DNA of 64,000 bases from Actinoplanes teichomyceticus ATCC 31121 (GTDB lineage Bacteria > Actinomycetota > Actinomycetes > Mycobacteriales > Micromonosporaceae), in assembly GCF_003711105.1 (NCBI RefSeq), contig NZ_CP023865.1, positions 6,617,001-6,681,000 on the forward strand, given 5' to 3'. This document shows positions 8,248 to 16,783 of the stretch, piece by piece (positions within the stretch are counted from its first letter, which is position 1; each line of letters begins with the position of its first letter). The notes beneath the pieces were generated by a model. That model was given only the letters and a program-made list of their open reading frames with translations, was not told where the DNA came from and searched no databases. A program made the translations under genes and the position numbers.

Positions 8248-8865
8248 GTGGAAACCCGACGCAGACGTCAGCCGGCCCTCGCGCCGGACGAACGGCGGGC
8301 CGCGCTGATCGCGGCGACCATCCCGCTGCTCCACGAGCACGGCACCGAGGTGAGCACCAGGCAGATCGCGCAGGCCGCCGGGGTGGCCGAGGGCACCATC
8401 TTCGGCGTCTTCCAGCACAAGAGCGAGCTGGTGATCTGCTCGGTAGTCAAGGCGCTGGACCCGCGGCCGACCCTGGACGCGATCGCCGCCATCGACCCCG
8501 CGGCGGACCTGCGGACCCGGCTGACCCGGGCGGCCGAGATCGTCCACTCGCGGTTCGCCACGAACGCGGACCTCATGCACATCGCCCGGCGGCTGATCAT
8601 CGCGAACGAGCTCGACCCGCAGACCCGGGAGCGGATGACCGAGACGCGCGGTCAGCTGTTGCGGGCGGTGACCGCGCTGCTGGAGCCGGACGCCGGCAGG
8701 CTGCGCATCCCGCCCGGCGAAGCCGCCCGCCTGCTGCTGCTCTACTGCGGCGCGAACTCCTTCGGGCCGTACGGCGACACCGACGCGTTCGACGGCGCCG
8801 AGCTGGCCTCGCTGCTGCTCGACGGCATCCTTCAATCCGACTCGGGGGGACCAGCGAAGTGTTGA
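8248..8865 (+). CDS. TetR-family regulator of the adjacent ABC exporter
   Basis: The 205-residue protein has an N-terminal helix-turn-helix (RRAALIAATIPLLHEHGTEV, then STRQIAQAAGVAEGTIFGVF) and a helical ligand/dimer domain, the usual TetR layout. The GTG at 8248 is preferred over the ATG at 8215 because AAGGTGGG lies 5-6 nt upstream and the ATG falls inside a palindromic operator. Its last 7 nt overlap the first ABC gene, so regulator and exporter are co-transcribed. Autorepression relieved by an exporter substrate is the expected mode; the ligand is unknown. Confidence 0.85.
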   Translation: METRRRRQPALAPDERRAALIAATIPLLHEHGTEVSTRQIAQAAGVAEGTIFGVFQHKSELVICSVVKALDPRPTLDAIAAIDPAADLRTRLTRAAEIVHSRFATNADLMHIARRLIIANELDPQTRERMTETRGQLLRAVTALLEPDAGRLRIPPGEAARLLLLYCGANSFGPYGDTDAFDGAELASLLLDGILQSDSGGPAKC

Positions 8866-10595
8866 TCAAACTGCTTCGCGTGCATCTGCGGCCGTACCGG
8901 AAGACGATCGCCGTGGTCGTGCTCTTCCAGTTCCTGCAGACGCTCGCGACGCTCTACCTGCCCACCCTGAACGCCGACATCATCGACCACGGCGTGGTCG
9001 AGGGCGACACCGGCTACGTGCTCCGGCTCGGCGGCGGGATGCTCGGCATCACCGTGCTGCAGATCGCCGCGCAGATCGTGGCGGTCTACTTCGGCGCGCG
9101 CACCGCGATGGCGGTCGGCCGGGACCTGCGCGCCGCGATCTTCACCCGGGTGCAGACCTTCTCCGCGCGCGAGGTCGGCCAGTTCGGCGCGCCGTCGCTG
9201 ATCACCCGGACCACCAACGACGTGCAGCAGGTGCAGATGCTGGTGCTGCTCACCCTCACGCTGATGGTGTCCGCCCCGATCATGTGCGTCGGCGGCATCG
9301 TGCTGGCGCTGCGCCAGGACGTGCCGCTCTCCGCGCTGCTCCTGGTGATCATTCCGATCCTGATCGGCGTGGTCGCCGTGATCATCACCCGGATGCGGCC
9401 GCTCTTCCGCGGCCTGCAGGTCAAGCTGGACCGGGTCAACCAGGTGATGCGCGAGCAGATCACCGGCATCCGGGTGATCCGGGCGTTCGTCCGGGACGAG
9501 CGGGAGCGGGCCCGCTACGAGGTGGCCAACGACGAGCTGACCCAGATCTCGCTGAAGGCCGGCAAGATCATGGCGCTGATGTTCCCGACCGTGCTGCTGA
9601 TCGTGAACATCTCCAGCGTCGCGGTGCTCTGGTTCGGCGGGCACCGGATCGACGAGGGGGCCATGCTGGTCGGCGCGCTCACCGCCTTCCTCAGCTACCT
9701 GATGCAGATCCTCATGTCGATCATGATGGCCACCTTCATGTTCATCATGATCCCGCGAGCGGAGGTGTGCGCCGAGCGGATCCAGGAGGTGCTCACGACC
9801 GGGACCAGCGTGACGCCGCCCGCGGCGCCGGTCACCGAGGTCACCCGGCACGGCGAGCTGGAGCTGCGCGATGTCGGCTTCCGGTATCCGGGGGCCGAGG
9901 CCGCGGTGCTCGCCGACGTACGGCTGGTCGCCCGGCCGCGCGAGGTCACCGCGATCATCGGTTCCACCGGCAGCGGCAAGACCACGCTGCTCAACCTGAT
10001 CCCCCGGCTGTTCGACGCCTCCGCGGGCACCGTGCTGATCGACGGCGTGGACGTCCGCGAGCTCGATCCCGCTCTGCTGTCCCGGCTCGTCGGGATCGTC
10101 CCGCAGCGGCCGTACCTGTTCACCGGCACGATCGCGTCCAACCTGCGGTACGGCAATCCGGACGCGACCGACGAGGAGCTCTGGCAGGCGCTGGAGGTCG
10201 CCCAGGCCCGCGATTTCGTCGAACGGATGGACGGGCGGCTCCAGGCCCCGATCGCGCAGGGCGGCACCAACGTGTCCGGCGGGCAGCGGCAGCGGCTGGC
10301 CATCGCCCGCGCGCTGGTGCACCGGCCGGAGATCTACCTCTTCGACGACTCGTTCTCGGCCCTCGACTACGCCACCGACGCCGCGCTGCGGGCCGCGCTC
10401 ACCGAGCACATCGCGGACGCGACCGTGGTGATCGTGGCGCAGCGGGTCAGCACCATCCGGGACGCCGACCGGATCGTCGTGCTCGACGACGGCCGGGTGG
10501 TCGGCACCGGCACCCACGACGAGCTCATGGGCGGCAACCCGACGTACCGGGAGATCGTCCTCTCGCAGCTGACCGAGCAGGAGGCCACCGCGTGA
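8859..10595 (+). CDS. Heterodimeric ABC exporter subunit with degenerate ATP site
   Basis: A half-transporter of 578 residues: six transmembrane helices (about 1-310) and an ATPase domain. Walker A GSTGSGKTT is near 368, signature VSGGQ near 474 and Walker B IYLFDDSFSALD near 490. The catalytic Glu after Walker B is Asp, and the H-loop His is Gln (VAQRVST). Those are the marks of the degenerate-site subunit in heterodimeric exporters such as TM287/288, LmrCD and BmrCD. GTG at 8859 overlaps the TetR stop and follows GGGGGA. Its TGA overlaps the first unit of a micro-ORF array that leads to the partner gene. Substrates are probably lipophilic or drug-like; this is inference from the family. Confidence 0.88.
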   Translation: MLIKLLRVHLRPYRKTIAVVVLFQFLQTLATLYLPTLNADIIDHGVVEGDTGYVLRLGGGMLGITVLQIAAQIVAVYFGARTAMAVGRDLRAAIFTRVQTFSAREVGQFGAPSLITRTTNDVQQVQMLVLLTLTLMVSAPIMCVGGIVLALRQDVPLSALLLVIIPILIGVVAVIITRMRPLFRGLQVKLDRVNQVMREQITGIRVIRAFVRDERERARYEVANDELTQISLKAGKIMALMFPTVLLIVNISSVAVLWFGGHRIDEGAMLVGALTAFLSYLMQILMSIMMATFMFIMIPRAEVCAERIQEVLTTGTSVTPPAAPVTEVTRHGELELRDVGFRYPGAEAAVLADVRLVARPREVTAIIGSTGSGKTTLLNLIPRLFDASAGTVLIDGVDVRELDPALLSRLVGIVPQRPYLFTGTIASNLRYGNPDATDEELWQALEVAQARDFVERMDGRLQAPIAQGGTNVSGGQRQRLAIARALVHRPEIYLFDDSFSALDYATDAALRAALTEHIADATVVIVAQRVSTIRDADRIVVLDDGRVVGTGTHDELMGGNPTYREIVLSQLTEQEATA

Positions 10596-10886
10596 TCTAC
10601 CGCACCGCGGCGAAGCAAGGGCCAGGAGAGCACGCGATCGGAGGCACCGCGTGATCGACCGCACCGCAGCGAAGCAAGGGCCAGGAGAGCACGCGATCGG
10701 AGGCACCGCGTGATCGACCGCACCGCAGCGAAGCAAGGGCCAGGAGAGCACGCGATCGGAGGCACCGCGTGATCGACCGCACCGCAGCGAAGCAAGGGCC
10801 AGGAGAGCACGCGATCGGAGGCACCGCGTGATCGACCGCACCGCAGCGAAGCAAGGGCCAGGAGAGCACGCGATCGGAGGCACCGC
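10592..10886 (+). repeat. Five 59-bp tandem units, each a coupled 20-codon micro-ORF
   Basis: Five head-to-tail units of exactly 59 bp start at 10592, 10651, 10710, 10769 and 10828. Units 2-5 are identical apart from the final base junction; unit 1 differs at two positions. Each reads GTG plus 19 codons (peptide MIDRTAAKQGPGEHAIGGTA, with Tyr for Asp in unit 1) and TGA. Each TGA overlaps the next unit's GTG as GTGA, and the last overlaps the next ABC gene's ATG as ATGA. Every start has GGAGG 6-7 nt upstream. The period of 59 equals 63 coding bases minus the 4-nt overlap. Either amplified spacer DNA or a translation-coupling device is possible; expression of the peptides is not shown. Confidence 0.9.
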
Positions 10887-12851
10887 ATGACCGCGCCCAG
10901 CAGGCCGCCGGCCGCTCGGCCGATGGGCGGCCCGCCGGCCGCCCGGATGATGATGGCCGCCGGGCCGCCGGAGAAACTGCAGGACTTCAAGGGCTCCACC
11001 AAGCGCCTGCTGGGCCTGCTGAAACCGCAGCGCGCGCTGGTCGCCCTGGTGCTGCTGTTCGGGGTGGCCTCGGTCTTCCTGTCGGTGCTCGGCCCGCGCC
11101 TGCTGGGCCACGCCACCGACGTGATCTTCAACGGTGTGGTCGGCCGGATGCTGCCCGCCGGCGTCACCCGGGAAGAGGCGGTCGCGGGGCTGCGCGCGAG
11201 GGGCGACGGCAAGATCGCCGACATGCTCGCGGCGATGGACGACGTGGTGCCCGGCCGGGGCATCGACTTCGACCGGCTGCTGCACGTGCTGGCCTGGGTG
11301 GTCGTGGTCTACCTGTTCGCCTGGATGTTCGGCGTGCTGCAGGGCCGGATCACCGCGCGGGTGGTGCAGATGGCCGTCTTCGATCTGCGCAACCAGGTCG
11401 AGGCGAAGCTGTCCCGGCTGCCGCTGGCGTACTTCGACAAGCAGCCGCGCGGCGAGGTGCTCAGCCGGGCCACCAACGACACCGACAACATCGCGCAGTC
11501 CCTGCAGCAGACGTTCGCGCAGCTCGTCACCGCGCTGCTGACCGTCGTCGGGGTGCTCGGCATGATGTTCTGGATCTCCCCGTTGCTGGCGCTGATCGCG
11601 CTGGTCACCATCCCGGTGTCGTTCTGGCTGACCACCTTCGTCGGCAAGCGCGCGCAGCCGCAGTTCGTCGCCCAGTGGAAGACCACCGGTCAGCTCAACG
11701 GGCACATCGAGGAGATGTTCACCGGCCACTCGCTGATCAAGGTCTTCGGCCGGCAGCACGAGGCCGAGGAGACGTTCCGGGACCACAACGAGAAGCTGTT
11801 CGCGTCCAGCTTCCGCGCGCAGTTCATCTCCGGCCTCATCCAGCCCGTCATGATGTTCCTCAGCAACGTGAACTACGTGCTGGTCGCGGTGGTCGGTGGC
11901 CTGCGGGTGGCGTCCGGCTCGCTGTCGCTGGGCGAGGTGCAGGCGTTCATCCAGTACTCGCGGCAGTTCAGTCAGCCACTGACCCAGGTGGCCAGCATGG
12001 CGAATCTGGTGCAGTCCGGGGTGGCCTCGGCCGAACGGGTGTTCGCCGTGCTCGACGCGCCGGAGCAGACACCCGAGCCGGCGCCGGTCACGATGCCCGC
12101 GGTGCAGGGCCGGATCGCGTTCGAGAACGTGTCGTTCCGCTACCTGCCGGACCAGCCGCTGATCGAGAACCTGTCGCTGTCGGTCGAGCCGGGCCAGACC
12201 GTGGCGATCGTCGGCCCCACCGGAGCCGGCAAGACCACCCTGGTCAACCTGCTGATGCGGTTCTACGACGTGACCGGCGGGCGGATCACCCTGGACGGCG
12301 TGGACATCGCCACCATGCCCCGCGAGCAGCTGCGCGAGCAGATCGGGATGGTCCTGCAGGACACCTGGCTGTTCGGCGGCACGATCGCGGAGAACCTGGC
12401 GTACGGGGCGGACTCCGGCGACCGGGCGGCGATCGTCCGGGCGGCCGAGGCGGCGCACGTCGACGGCTTCGTCCGGACGCTGCCGGAGGGGTACGACACC
12501 CCGATCGACGAGGAGGGCTCCAGCGTCAGCGCGGGCCAGAAACAGCTGATCACGATCGCGCGGGCGTTCCTCGCCGAGCCCAGCATCCTGATCCTGGACG
12601 AGGCGACCAGCTCGGTCGACACCCGTACGGAGGTGCTCATCCAACGCGCGATGGCGTCGCTGCGCACCGGCCGGACCAGCTTCGTGATCGCGCACCGGCT
12701 GTCCACCATCCGCGACGCCGACGTGATCCTGGTGATGGCGAACGGCGCGATCGTCGAGCAGGGCACGCACGACGAGCTGATCGCGGCGGACGGGGCGTAC
12801 GCCCGGTTGTACTCGGCGCAGTTCGCCCAGGCGGTGGCCGAGGTCGACTGA
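10887..12851 (+). CDS. Heterodimeric ABC exporter subunit with canonical ATP site
   Basis: The partner half-transporter, 654 residues: a flexible Pro/Ala/Met-rich N-terminal tail of about 40 residues, six transmembrane helices (about 50-375), and an ATPase domain. Walker A GPTGAGKTT is at about 442-450, a non-standard signature VSAGQ near 547, Walker B ILILDEATSSVD with the catalytic Glu, and H-loop IAHRLST intact. The complementary pattern (degenerate Walker B and H-loop in subunit 1, altered signature in subunit 2) means one hydrolytic site and one degenerate site in the pair. The ATG overlaps the stop of the last micro-ORF. Translation is therefore likely coupled through the array. Confidence 0.9.
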   Translation: MTAPSRPPAARPMGGPPAARMMMAAGPPEKLQDFKGSTKRLLGLLKPQRALVALVLLFGVASVFLSVLGPRLLGHATDVIFNGVVGRMLPAGVTREEAVAGLRARGDGKIADMLAAMDDVVPGRGIDFDRLLHVLAWVVVVYLFAWMFGVLQGRITARVVQMAVFDLRNQVEAKLSRLPLAYFDKQPRGEVLSRATNDTDNIAQSLQQTFAQLVTALLTVVGVLGMMFWISPLLALIALVTIPVSFWLTTFVGKRAQPQFVAQWKTTGQLNGHIEEMFTGHSLIKVFGRQHEAEETFRDHNEKLFASSFRAQFISGLIQPVMMFLSNVNYVLVAVVGGLRVASGSLSLGEVQAFIQYSRQFSQPLTQVASMANLVQSGVASAERVFAVLDAPEQTPEPAPVTMPAVQGRIAFENVSFRYLPDQPLIENLSLSVEPGQTVAIVGPTGAGKTTLVNLLMRFYDVTGGRITLDGVDIATMPREQLREQIGMVLQDTWLFGGTIAENLAYGADSGDRAAIVRAAEAAHVDGFVRTLPEGYDTPIDEEGSSVSAGQKQLITIARAFLAEPSILILDEATSSVDTRTEVLIQRAMASLRTGRTSFVIAHRLSTIRDADVILVMANGAIVEQGTHDELIAADGAYARLYSAQFAQAVAEVD

Positions 12852-12864
12852 TCCGGGCGGACGG

Positions 12865-12896
12865 GAACGGGGGCGGCCGTCCGGCCACCCCCGTTC
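12865..12896. terminator. Strong hairpin between convergent genes
   Basis: GAACGGGGG-c-GGCC, loop gtcc, GGCC-a-CCCCCGTTC: a nearly perfect 14-bp stem between the exporter stop and the convergent Calx-beta gene. There is no U-tract, which is common in actinomycetes. It could act on both strands. Confidence 0.65.
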
Positions 12897-12920
12897 ATGT
12901 CCTGCTCGCTCAGATGGTGC

Positions 12921-15878
12921 TCACCGGACCCGGAGCCGCACCGTGGCCGAGGTGCCGGCCAGCACGCCGCGGGCGGCGTACGCGGCGCTCACGGCCCGGA
13001 ACGACTGGGTCGAGCCGGCGCCGAGCTGGGTCACCGTGGCGGTGTAGACACCGGACGCGTTCGTGGTGCCGCTCGCGGCCCGGACCCACCTGCCGCCCAC
13101 CAGCCGCTGGATGGTCACCGCCTGCCCGGCGAACCTCGGGTTGCCGGTGACCGTCACGGTCGCCGCGCCGGTGGCCCGGGAGGTGGCGGTGATGGCCAGC
13201 GCCGGAACGACCTGGATCAGCCGGGTGCCGGAGACCCGGGCGCCGGCCCGGACCTGGAACCGGTAGCCGGTGTTGAGGGTCTGGACGAACGAGTAGTTGC
13301 CGGCGTTGTTCGGCGTCGCCGTGGCGACCCGGGTGAAGCTGCCGCCGGTGGCGGGCGCCCGCCACAGCTCCACCGTGGCGTTGTTGCCGGCCGAACCGGT
13401 GATCGTCGCGGTCCTGCCGACGGCCACGCTCGCCGGAGCGGAGGTGATGGTCGGCGCGGTCGGCGCGGGTGCCACGTCCTCGGACCGGATGGTCACGACG
13501 GCCGTGCCCTGGGTCACCGTGGCGCCGGTCGGGCCGGGCGTGCCGAGCCGCACCTCGAACGTCTCGTCACCCTCGGCCGTCCGGTCGTTGATGATCGGGA
13601 CGCTGACGTTCGCCGTCGTGGTGCCCGGTTGCAGCGACAGCGTGCCGCGGGTGGCGACGTAGTCGCTGCCGGCCGTGGCCGTGCGGTCCACCGTGTAGTA
13701 CGGGACGGTGACGGTCTGCTGCGTCGACGTGGTCTCGCCGTTGAAGGTCAGCGTCACCGGCACGCTGACCGTGCTGGCCGGCTCGTCGACCGACGCCGTC
13801 TCGGCGATGGAGGCGGACGGCGGCAGGTCGCCCGGATCGTCGTTGATCCGGAACACGCCTGTCGTGCTGCCGATACCGATCGGCGAACCGGTCGTCTCGG
13901 TCACCACGACCCCGAAGGTCTCCGTCGGCTCGTCGACGTTGTCCGGTTCCAGGTAGACCTCGGCCAGCGGCACGTTGAGGGTCGGCGCGGCGGCGCCGGC
14001 GGTGGCGGTGACCGTGGTCTGCGGCGTCGGCGACGTGCTGACGGTGAAGTCCTGGGTCGCGGTGGCCGCGTTGGCGCCGGTACCGACGTAGGTCAGGCCC
14101 AGGGTGTAGGCGGCTTCGGCCACGCCCACCACCGTGCCGTTGAGGCGCAGCGTGGTGCCCTCCGAGCCGGAGGTCTGGTTGAACGTGATCGTCGGGGCCG
14201 CGTCGTCGTTGCGCACGGTCAGCGTCGCGGTGTGCTGGCCGCCCGGCGCCACGGCGGACGCGACGTTCGAGCCGCCGACCGAGACCGTCGGGGCGACGGT
14301 CGCCGTCTCGTCCGTCTCGAACACCGTGTCCGCGTTGATCGGCACGTCCAGGTAGCCGACCGTGCTGCCCGCGGTGATCGTGACGTCGTTGCTGGCCGGG
14401 TTGTTGTAGTCGTCCTGGCCGTACGTCCCGGGCGCGTTGGTGCCGGTCTCCTCCAGGGTGACCGGCGTGAGCGGCATGCTGAACGTGACGTCGGCGTTGG
14501 TCGGCCCGCTCAGCCGGATCGGGATACGTGCCGTGGTGGTGCCGGTGCTGCCCTCGGCGATCGACACGTCCTCCACGGTCCACGCGGGCGCCACGTCGTC
14601 GCCCGCCTCGGTGATCGTGAAGGTCTGCGGGGTGAACGTGCCGATGGAGCCGTTCGGGCTGGTCAGCGCGAGGGTGAAGGTCTCACCGCCGGGTTCGTAG
14701 ACGGTGTCGCCGATGATCGTCACCGGGATCGTCGCGGTGGTCTGACCGGGCGCGATCGTGAGGCTGCTGTTCGTGGCCCGGTAGTCGACGCCCGCCGTCG
14801 CGGTGCCCCCGGTGATGGCGTAGTCGATCCGGACCGGAACCGTCTGCGCCGCGGGCAGCGTGATGGTGATCGCCGCGTTCGTCTCCCCGCTCGCCCCCTC
14901 GGCGAAGGTGTAGACGGCGGGTGTCTGGGCCGAGGCCGACACCGTCGGGATCGGCGCGCTCTGGGCGTCGGTGATCCGGCCGGTGGCGGTGGTCGGGGTG
15001 CCCAGGGTGGCGCCCAGCGGGCCGGAGATGGTGGCGGAGACCGTCTCGGTGCCTTCGAACACCGAGTCGGCCAGCGTCGTGACCAGGGCCAGGCCGTTCA
15101 GGCTGCGGGCCGGGATGTTGACCGCGCTGGCGTTGAGCGGGGTGTAGTCGCTGCCGGCGGTGGCCGGATTCGCGTTCGCGCTGGCCGGCCCGTTCGCCGT
15201 GGTCACGCTGACGGTCACCGCGGTCTCGGACCGGCCGGAGAGGGTGAGCGGGAACGCGAGCACCGAGTTCTCCGAGGCGGGGGACGCGTCGCCGATGCTC
15301 ACCGTCGGCACCGGGTCGTTGTCGGCGATGGAGACGCGCGCCGAGCGCGCGGCGGTCGACACCGGCTGGAGGGCGGTGTACGAGACCGGCACCTGGACGT
15401 CGAAGTACTGCGGGGTGGTCCCCTCGTACAGGGGATCGTCGAGAATGGTGATCTGGATGGGGGCGGTGGCGCTGGTCTCCCCTTCGGGGATGGTCACCGA
15501 ACCGGTGGCGGCCGTGTAGTCCTGGTACGCCAGCACGCCGGTGGAGATCGCCGTCCGGTCGACCGTCTCCCATGGAATCGTCACGCCGCCGGAACCGGCC
15601 GGCTCGGTGAGGGTCACCGAGACGGTCGCCGTCGCGTAGTTGTGCACCGGGCTGGAGGGGGTGCCGGTGATGACATCGGTCTCCGGGATCGGAGTGGCGG
15701 ACGTGGTGAGATAGAACTGCGGTGTGACCTGGGCGAGGGCTGGTGAGGCCACGAACGCGGGGGCGAGGCCGATGATGCCGGCTACCGCAGCCGACAGGAC
15801 CGTCCGCACCGACTTGGGGCCACGCAGCACCAGCGGCACGGAGCCGCCCGGGGCCGCATGGCGGTTGTGATCGTGCAT
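12921..15878 (-). CDS. Secreted multi-Calx-beta-domain surface protein
   Basis: The 985-residue protein has an export signal (helix TVLSAAVAGIIGLAPAFVAS, cleavage after ALA near residue 50). About six Calx-beta repeats follow, seen as recurring DYTxxxGxxxIxxG and IxxDxxxExxETF patterns. The C-terminus has Ig-like modules beginning near APTITSAPASVAVGRTATI. Calx-beta domains bind calcium and occur in extracellular adhesion proteins. ATG at 15878 is chosen because AAGGAGA lies about 10 nt upstream and the signal peptide begins shortly after; an upstream extension to 16028 would run through the riboswitch. Expression is probably controlled by c-di-GMP, fitting an adhesion or sporangium-matrix role (inference). 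No membrane anchor or sortase motif was seen. Confidence 0.85.
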   Translation of the reverse strand: MHDHNRHAAPGGSVPLVLRGPKSVRTVLSAAVAGIIGLAPAFVASPALAQVTPQFYLTTSATPIPETDVITGTPSSPVHNYATATVSVTLTEPAGSGGVTIPWETVDRTAISTGVLAYQDYTAATGSVTIPEGETSATAPIQITILDDPLYEGTTPQYFDVQVPVSYTALQPVSTAARSARVSIADNDPVPTVSIGDASPASENSVLAFPLTLSGRSETAVTVSVTTANGPASANANPATAGSDYTPLNASAVNIPARSLNGLALVTTLADSVFEGTETVSATISGPLGATLGTPTTATGRITDAQSAPIPTVSASAQTPAVYTFAEGASGETNAAITITLPAAQTVPVRIDYAITGGTATAGVDYRATNSSLTIAPGQTTATIPVTIIGDTVYEPGGETFTLALTSPNGSIGTFTPQTFTITEAGDDVAPAWTVEDVSIAEGSTGTTTARIPIRLSGPTNADVTFSMPLTPVTLEETGTNAPGTYGQDDYNNPASNDVTITAGSTVGYLDVPINADTVFETDETATVAPTVSVGGSNVASAVAPGGQHTATLTVRNDDAAPTITFNQTSGSEGTTLRLNGTVVGVAEAAYTLGLTYVGTGANAATATQDFTVSTSPTPQTTVTATAGAAAPTLNVPLAEVYLEPDNVDEPTETFGVVVTETTGSPIGIGSTTGVFRINDDPGDLPPSASIAETASVDEPASTVSVPVTLTFNGETTSTQQTVTVPYYTVDRTATAGSDYVATRGTLSLQPGTTTANVSVPIINDRTAEGDETFEVRLGTPGPTGATVTQGTAVVTIRSEDVAPAPTAPTITSAPASVAVGRTATITGSAGNNATVELWRAPATGGSFTRVATATPNNAGNYSFVQTLNTGYRFQVRAGARVSGTRLIQVVPALAITATSRATGAATVTVTGNPRFAGQAVTIQRLVGGRWVRAASGTTNASGVYTATVTQLGAGSTQSFRAVSAAYAARGVLAGTSATVRLRVR

Positions 15879-15892
15879 GTCTTTCTGTCTCC

Positions 15893-15972
15893 TTCGGCGG
15901 CTGGGCTGCCTCCATCGGGGAGGCCCCTGGCTTTGCGACCCCGCCTCGCGACGGGTTTGCCTGTTCGGGTAC
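15893..15972 (-). promoter_or_regulatory. c-di-GMP-I (GEMM) riboswitch
   Basis: Read on the minus strand the leader holds ACAGGCAAACC, a GC-rich hairpin with loop TCGCGA, then GGTCGCAAAGCC, a second hairpin GCCTCC-ccgat-GGAGGC, and GGAGGCAGCC. These are the conserved elements of the c-di-GMP-I aptamer in order: GGCAAACC, the GCAAAGCC junction, and the GGNAGGNAGC tetraloop-receptor-side motif. It ends within 15 nt of the ribosome-binding site of the Calx-beta gene, so control of translation or of a nearby terminator is plausible. ON or OFF polarity cannot be read. Confidence 0.85.
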
Positions 15973-16165
15973 AGCACCTTCAGGCGGTTGCGGAAACCGG
16001 CTGTACCGGCGATGAGCAGCTCAGCCACCGGACGGAATCCAGCGCTAGCTGCGCCTTCCGTAATCTAATCGGCGTACTGCACGCTTACCGGCGGAACGCA
16101 TTTTTCCGGCGTAAATCCCCCGCAATGCTCCGGGGTCGCTTTCGGTCCGACATAGGACCCGCGGG
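15973..16165 (-). promoter_or_regulatory. Promoter/leader region of the Calx-beta gene
   Basis: This gap has no gene. It is less GC-rich than its surroundings. It contains an inverted repeat GGTACAGC...GCTGTACC (stem arms near 15970 and 16002) immediately upstream of the riboswitch, and AT-richer stretches around 16060-16115 where the promoter is expected. No -10/-35 pair is convincing enough to mark. Confidence 0.4.
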
Positions 16166-16783
16166 CTACAGCAGGCCGTGGCGCATGGCGGTGGTGACCG
16201 CTGCCGTACGGTCGGCGACGTCCAGCTTGTTGAAGACCCGCAACAGATGCGTCTTCACGGTGGCCTCCGAGATGAACAGACGCCTGCCGATGTCGGCGTT
16301 GGTCAGACCGGCCGCCACCAGGTTCAGCACCTCGGTCTCGCGCGCCGACAGGGCCGGTGGGGCGGGCCTGCGCACCTGCCGGATCAAGGTGGACGCCACG
16401 CTGGGCGCGAGCACCGTCTCGCCACGGGCCGCCGCGCGCACCGCGCCCGCCAGCTCGGCCGGTGACGCGTCCTTGAGCAGGTACCCGCTGGCGCCGGCCT
16501 CGATCGCGCGCAGGATGTCGCGGTCGGACTCGTAGGTGGTCAGCACCATCACCCGGATGCCCGGGTCGGCGGCCAGGATCCGGCCGGTGGCCTCCACCCC
16601 GTCCCCGCCGGGCATCCGCAGGTCCATCAGCACGAGGTCGGGGCGTGCGCGCAGGGCGAGCTCGGCGCCTTCCGCGCCGGAGGACGCCTCGCCGATCACG
16701 GTCAGGTCCGGCTCGGCGTCGAGCATCCCGCGCAACCCCATCCGTACGACCGGATGGTCGTCGACGAGCAGCAGGCGGATCAC
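16166..16783 (-). CDS. NarL/LuxR-type response regulator
   Basis: The 205-residue protein has a receiver domain with acidic pair DD at 8-9, phospho-acceptor D54 in VLMDLRMP and Lys in YLLKDAS. A C-terminal LuxR-type helix-turn-helix follows (LSARETEVLNLVAAGLTNAD, then FISEATVKTHLLRVFNKLDV). The ATG overlaps the kinase stop by 4 nt (ATGA), so it is the cognate regulator of that kinase. It closes the operon of two ABC-2 exporters, which it probably regulates. The stimulus may be membrane or cell-envelope stress, as for related LiaSR/DesKR-like pairs (inference). Confidence 0.9.
   Translation of the reverse strand: MIRLLLVDDHPVVRMGLRGMLDAEPDLTVIGEASSGAEGAELALRARPDLVLMDLRMPGGDGVEATGRILAADPGIRVMVLTTYESDRDILRAIEAGASGYLLKDASPAELAGAVRAAARGETVLAPSVASTLIRQVRRPAPPALSARETEVLNLVAAGLTNADIGRRLFISEATVKTHLLRVFNKLDVADRTAAVTTAMRHGLL

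Noticed and set aside
10592..10886. The 59-bp repeats as a CRISPR array
   Set aside because: The units are contiguous with no unique spacers and have no cas genes nearby.
10367..11263. Long open frames on the minus strand across the 59-bp array
   Set aside because: They arise because the unit happens to be open in all antisense frames; they overlap conserved ABC ATPase and membrane domains.
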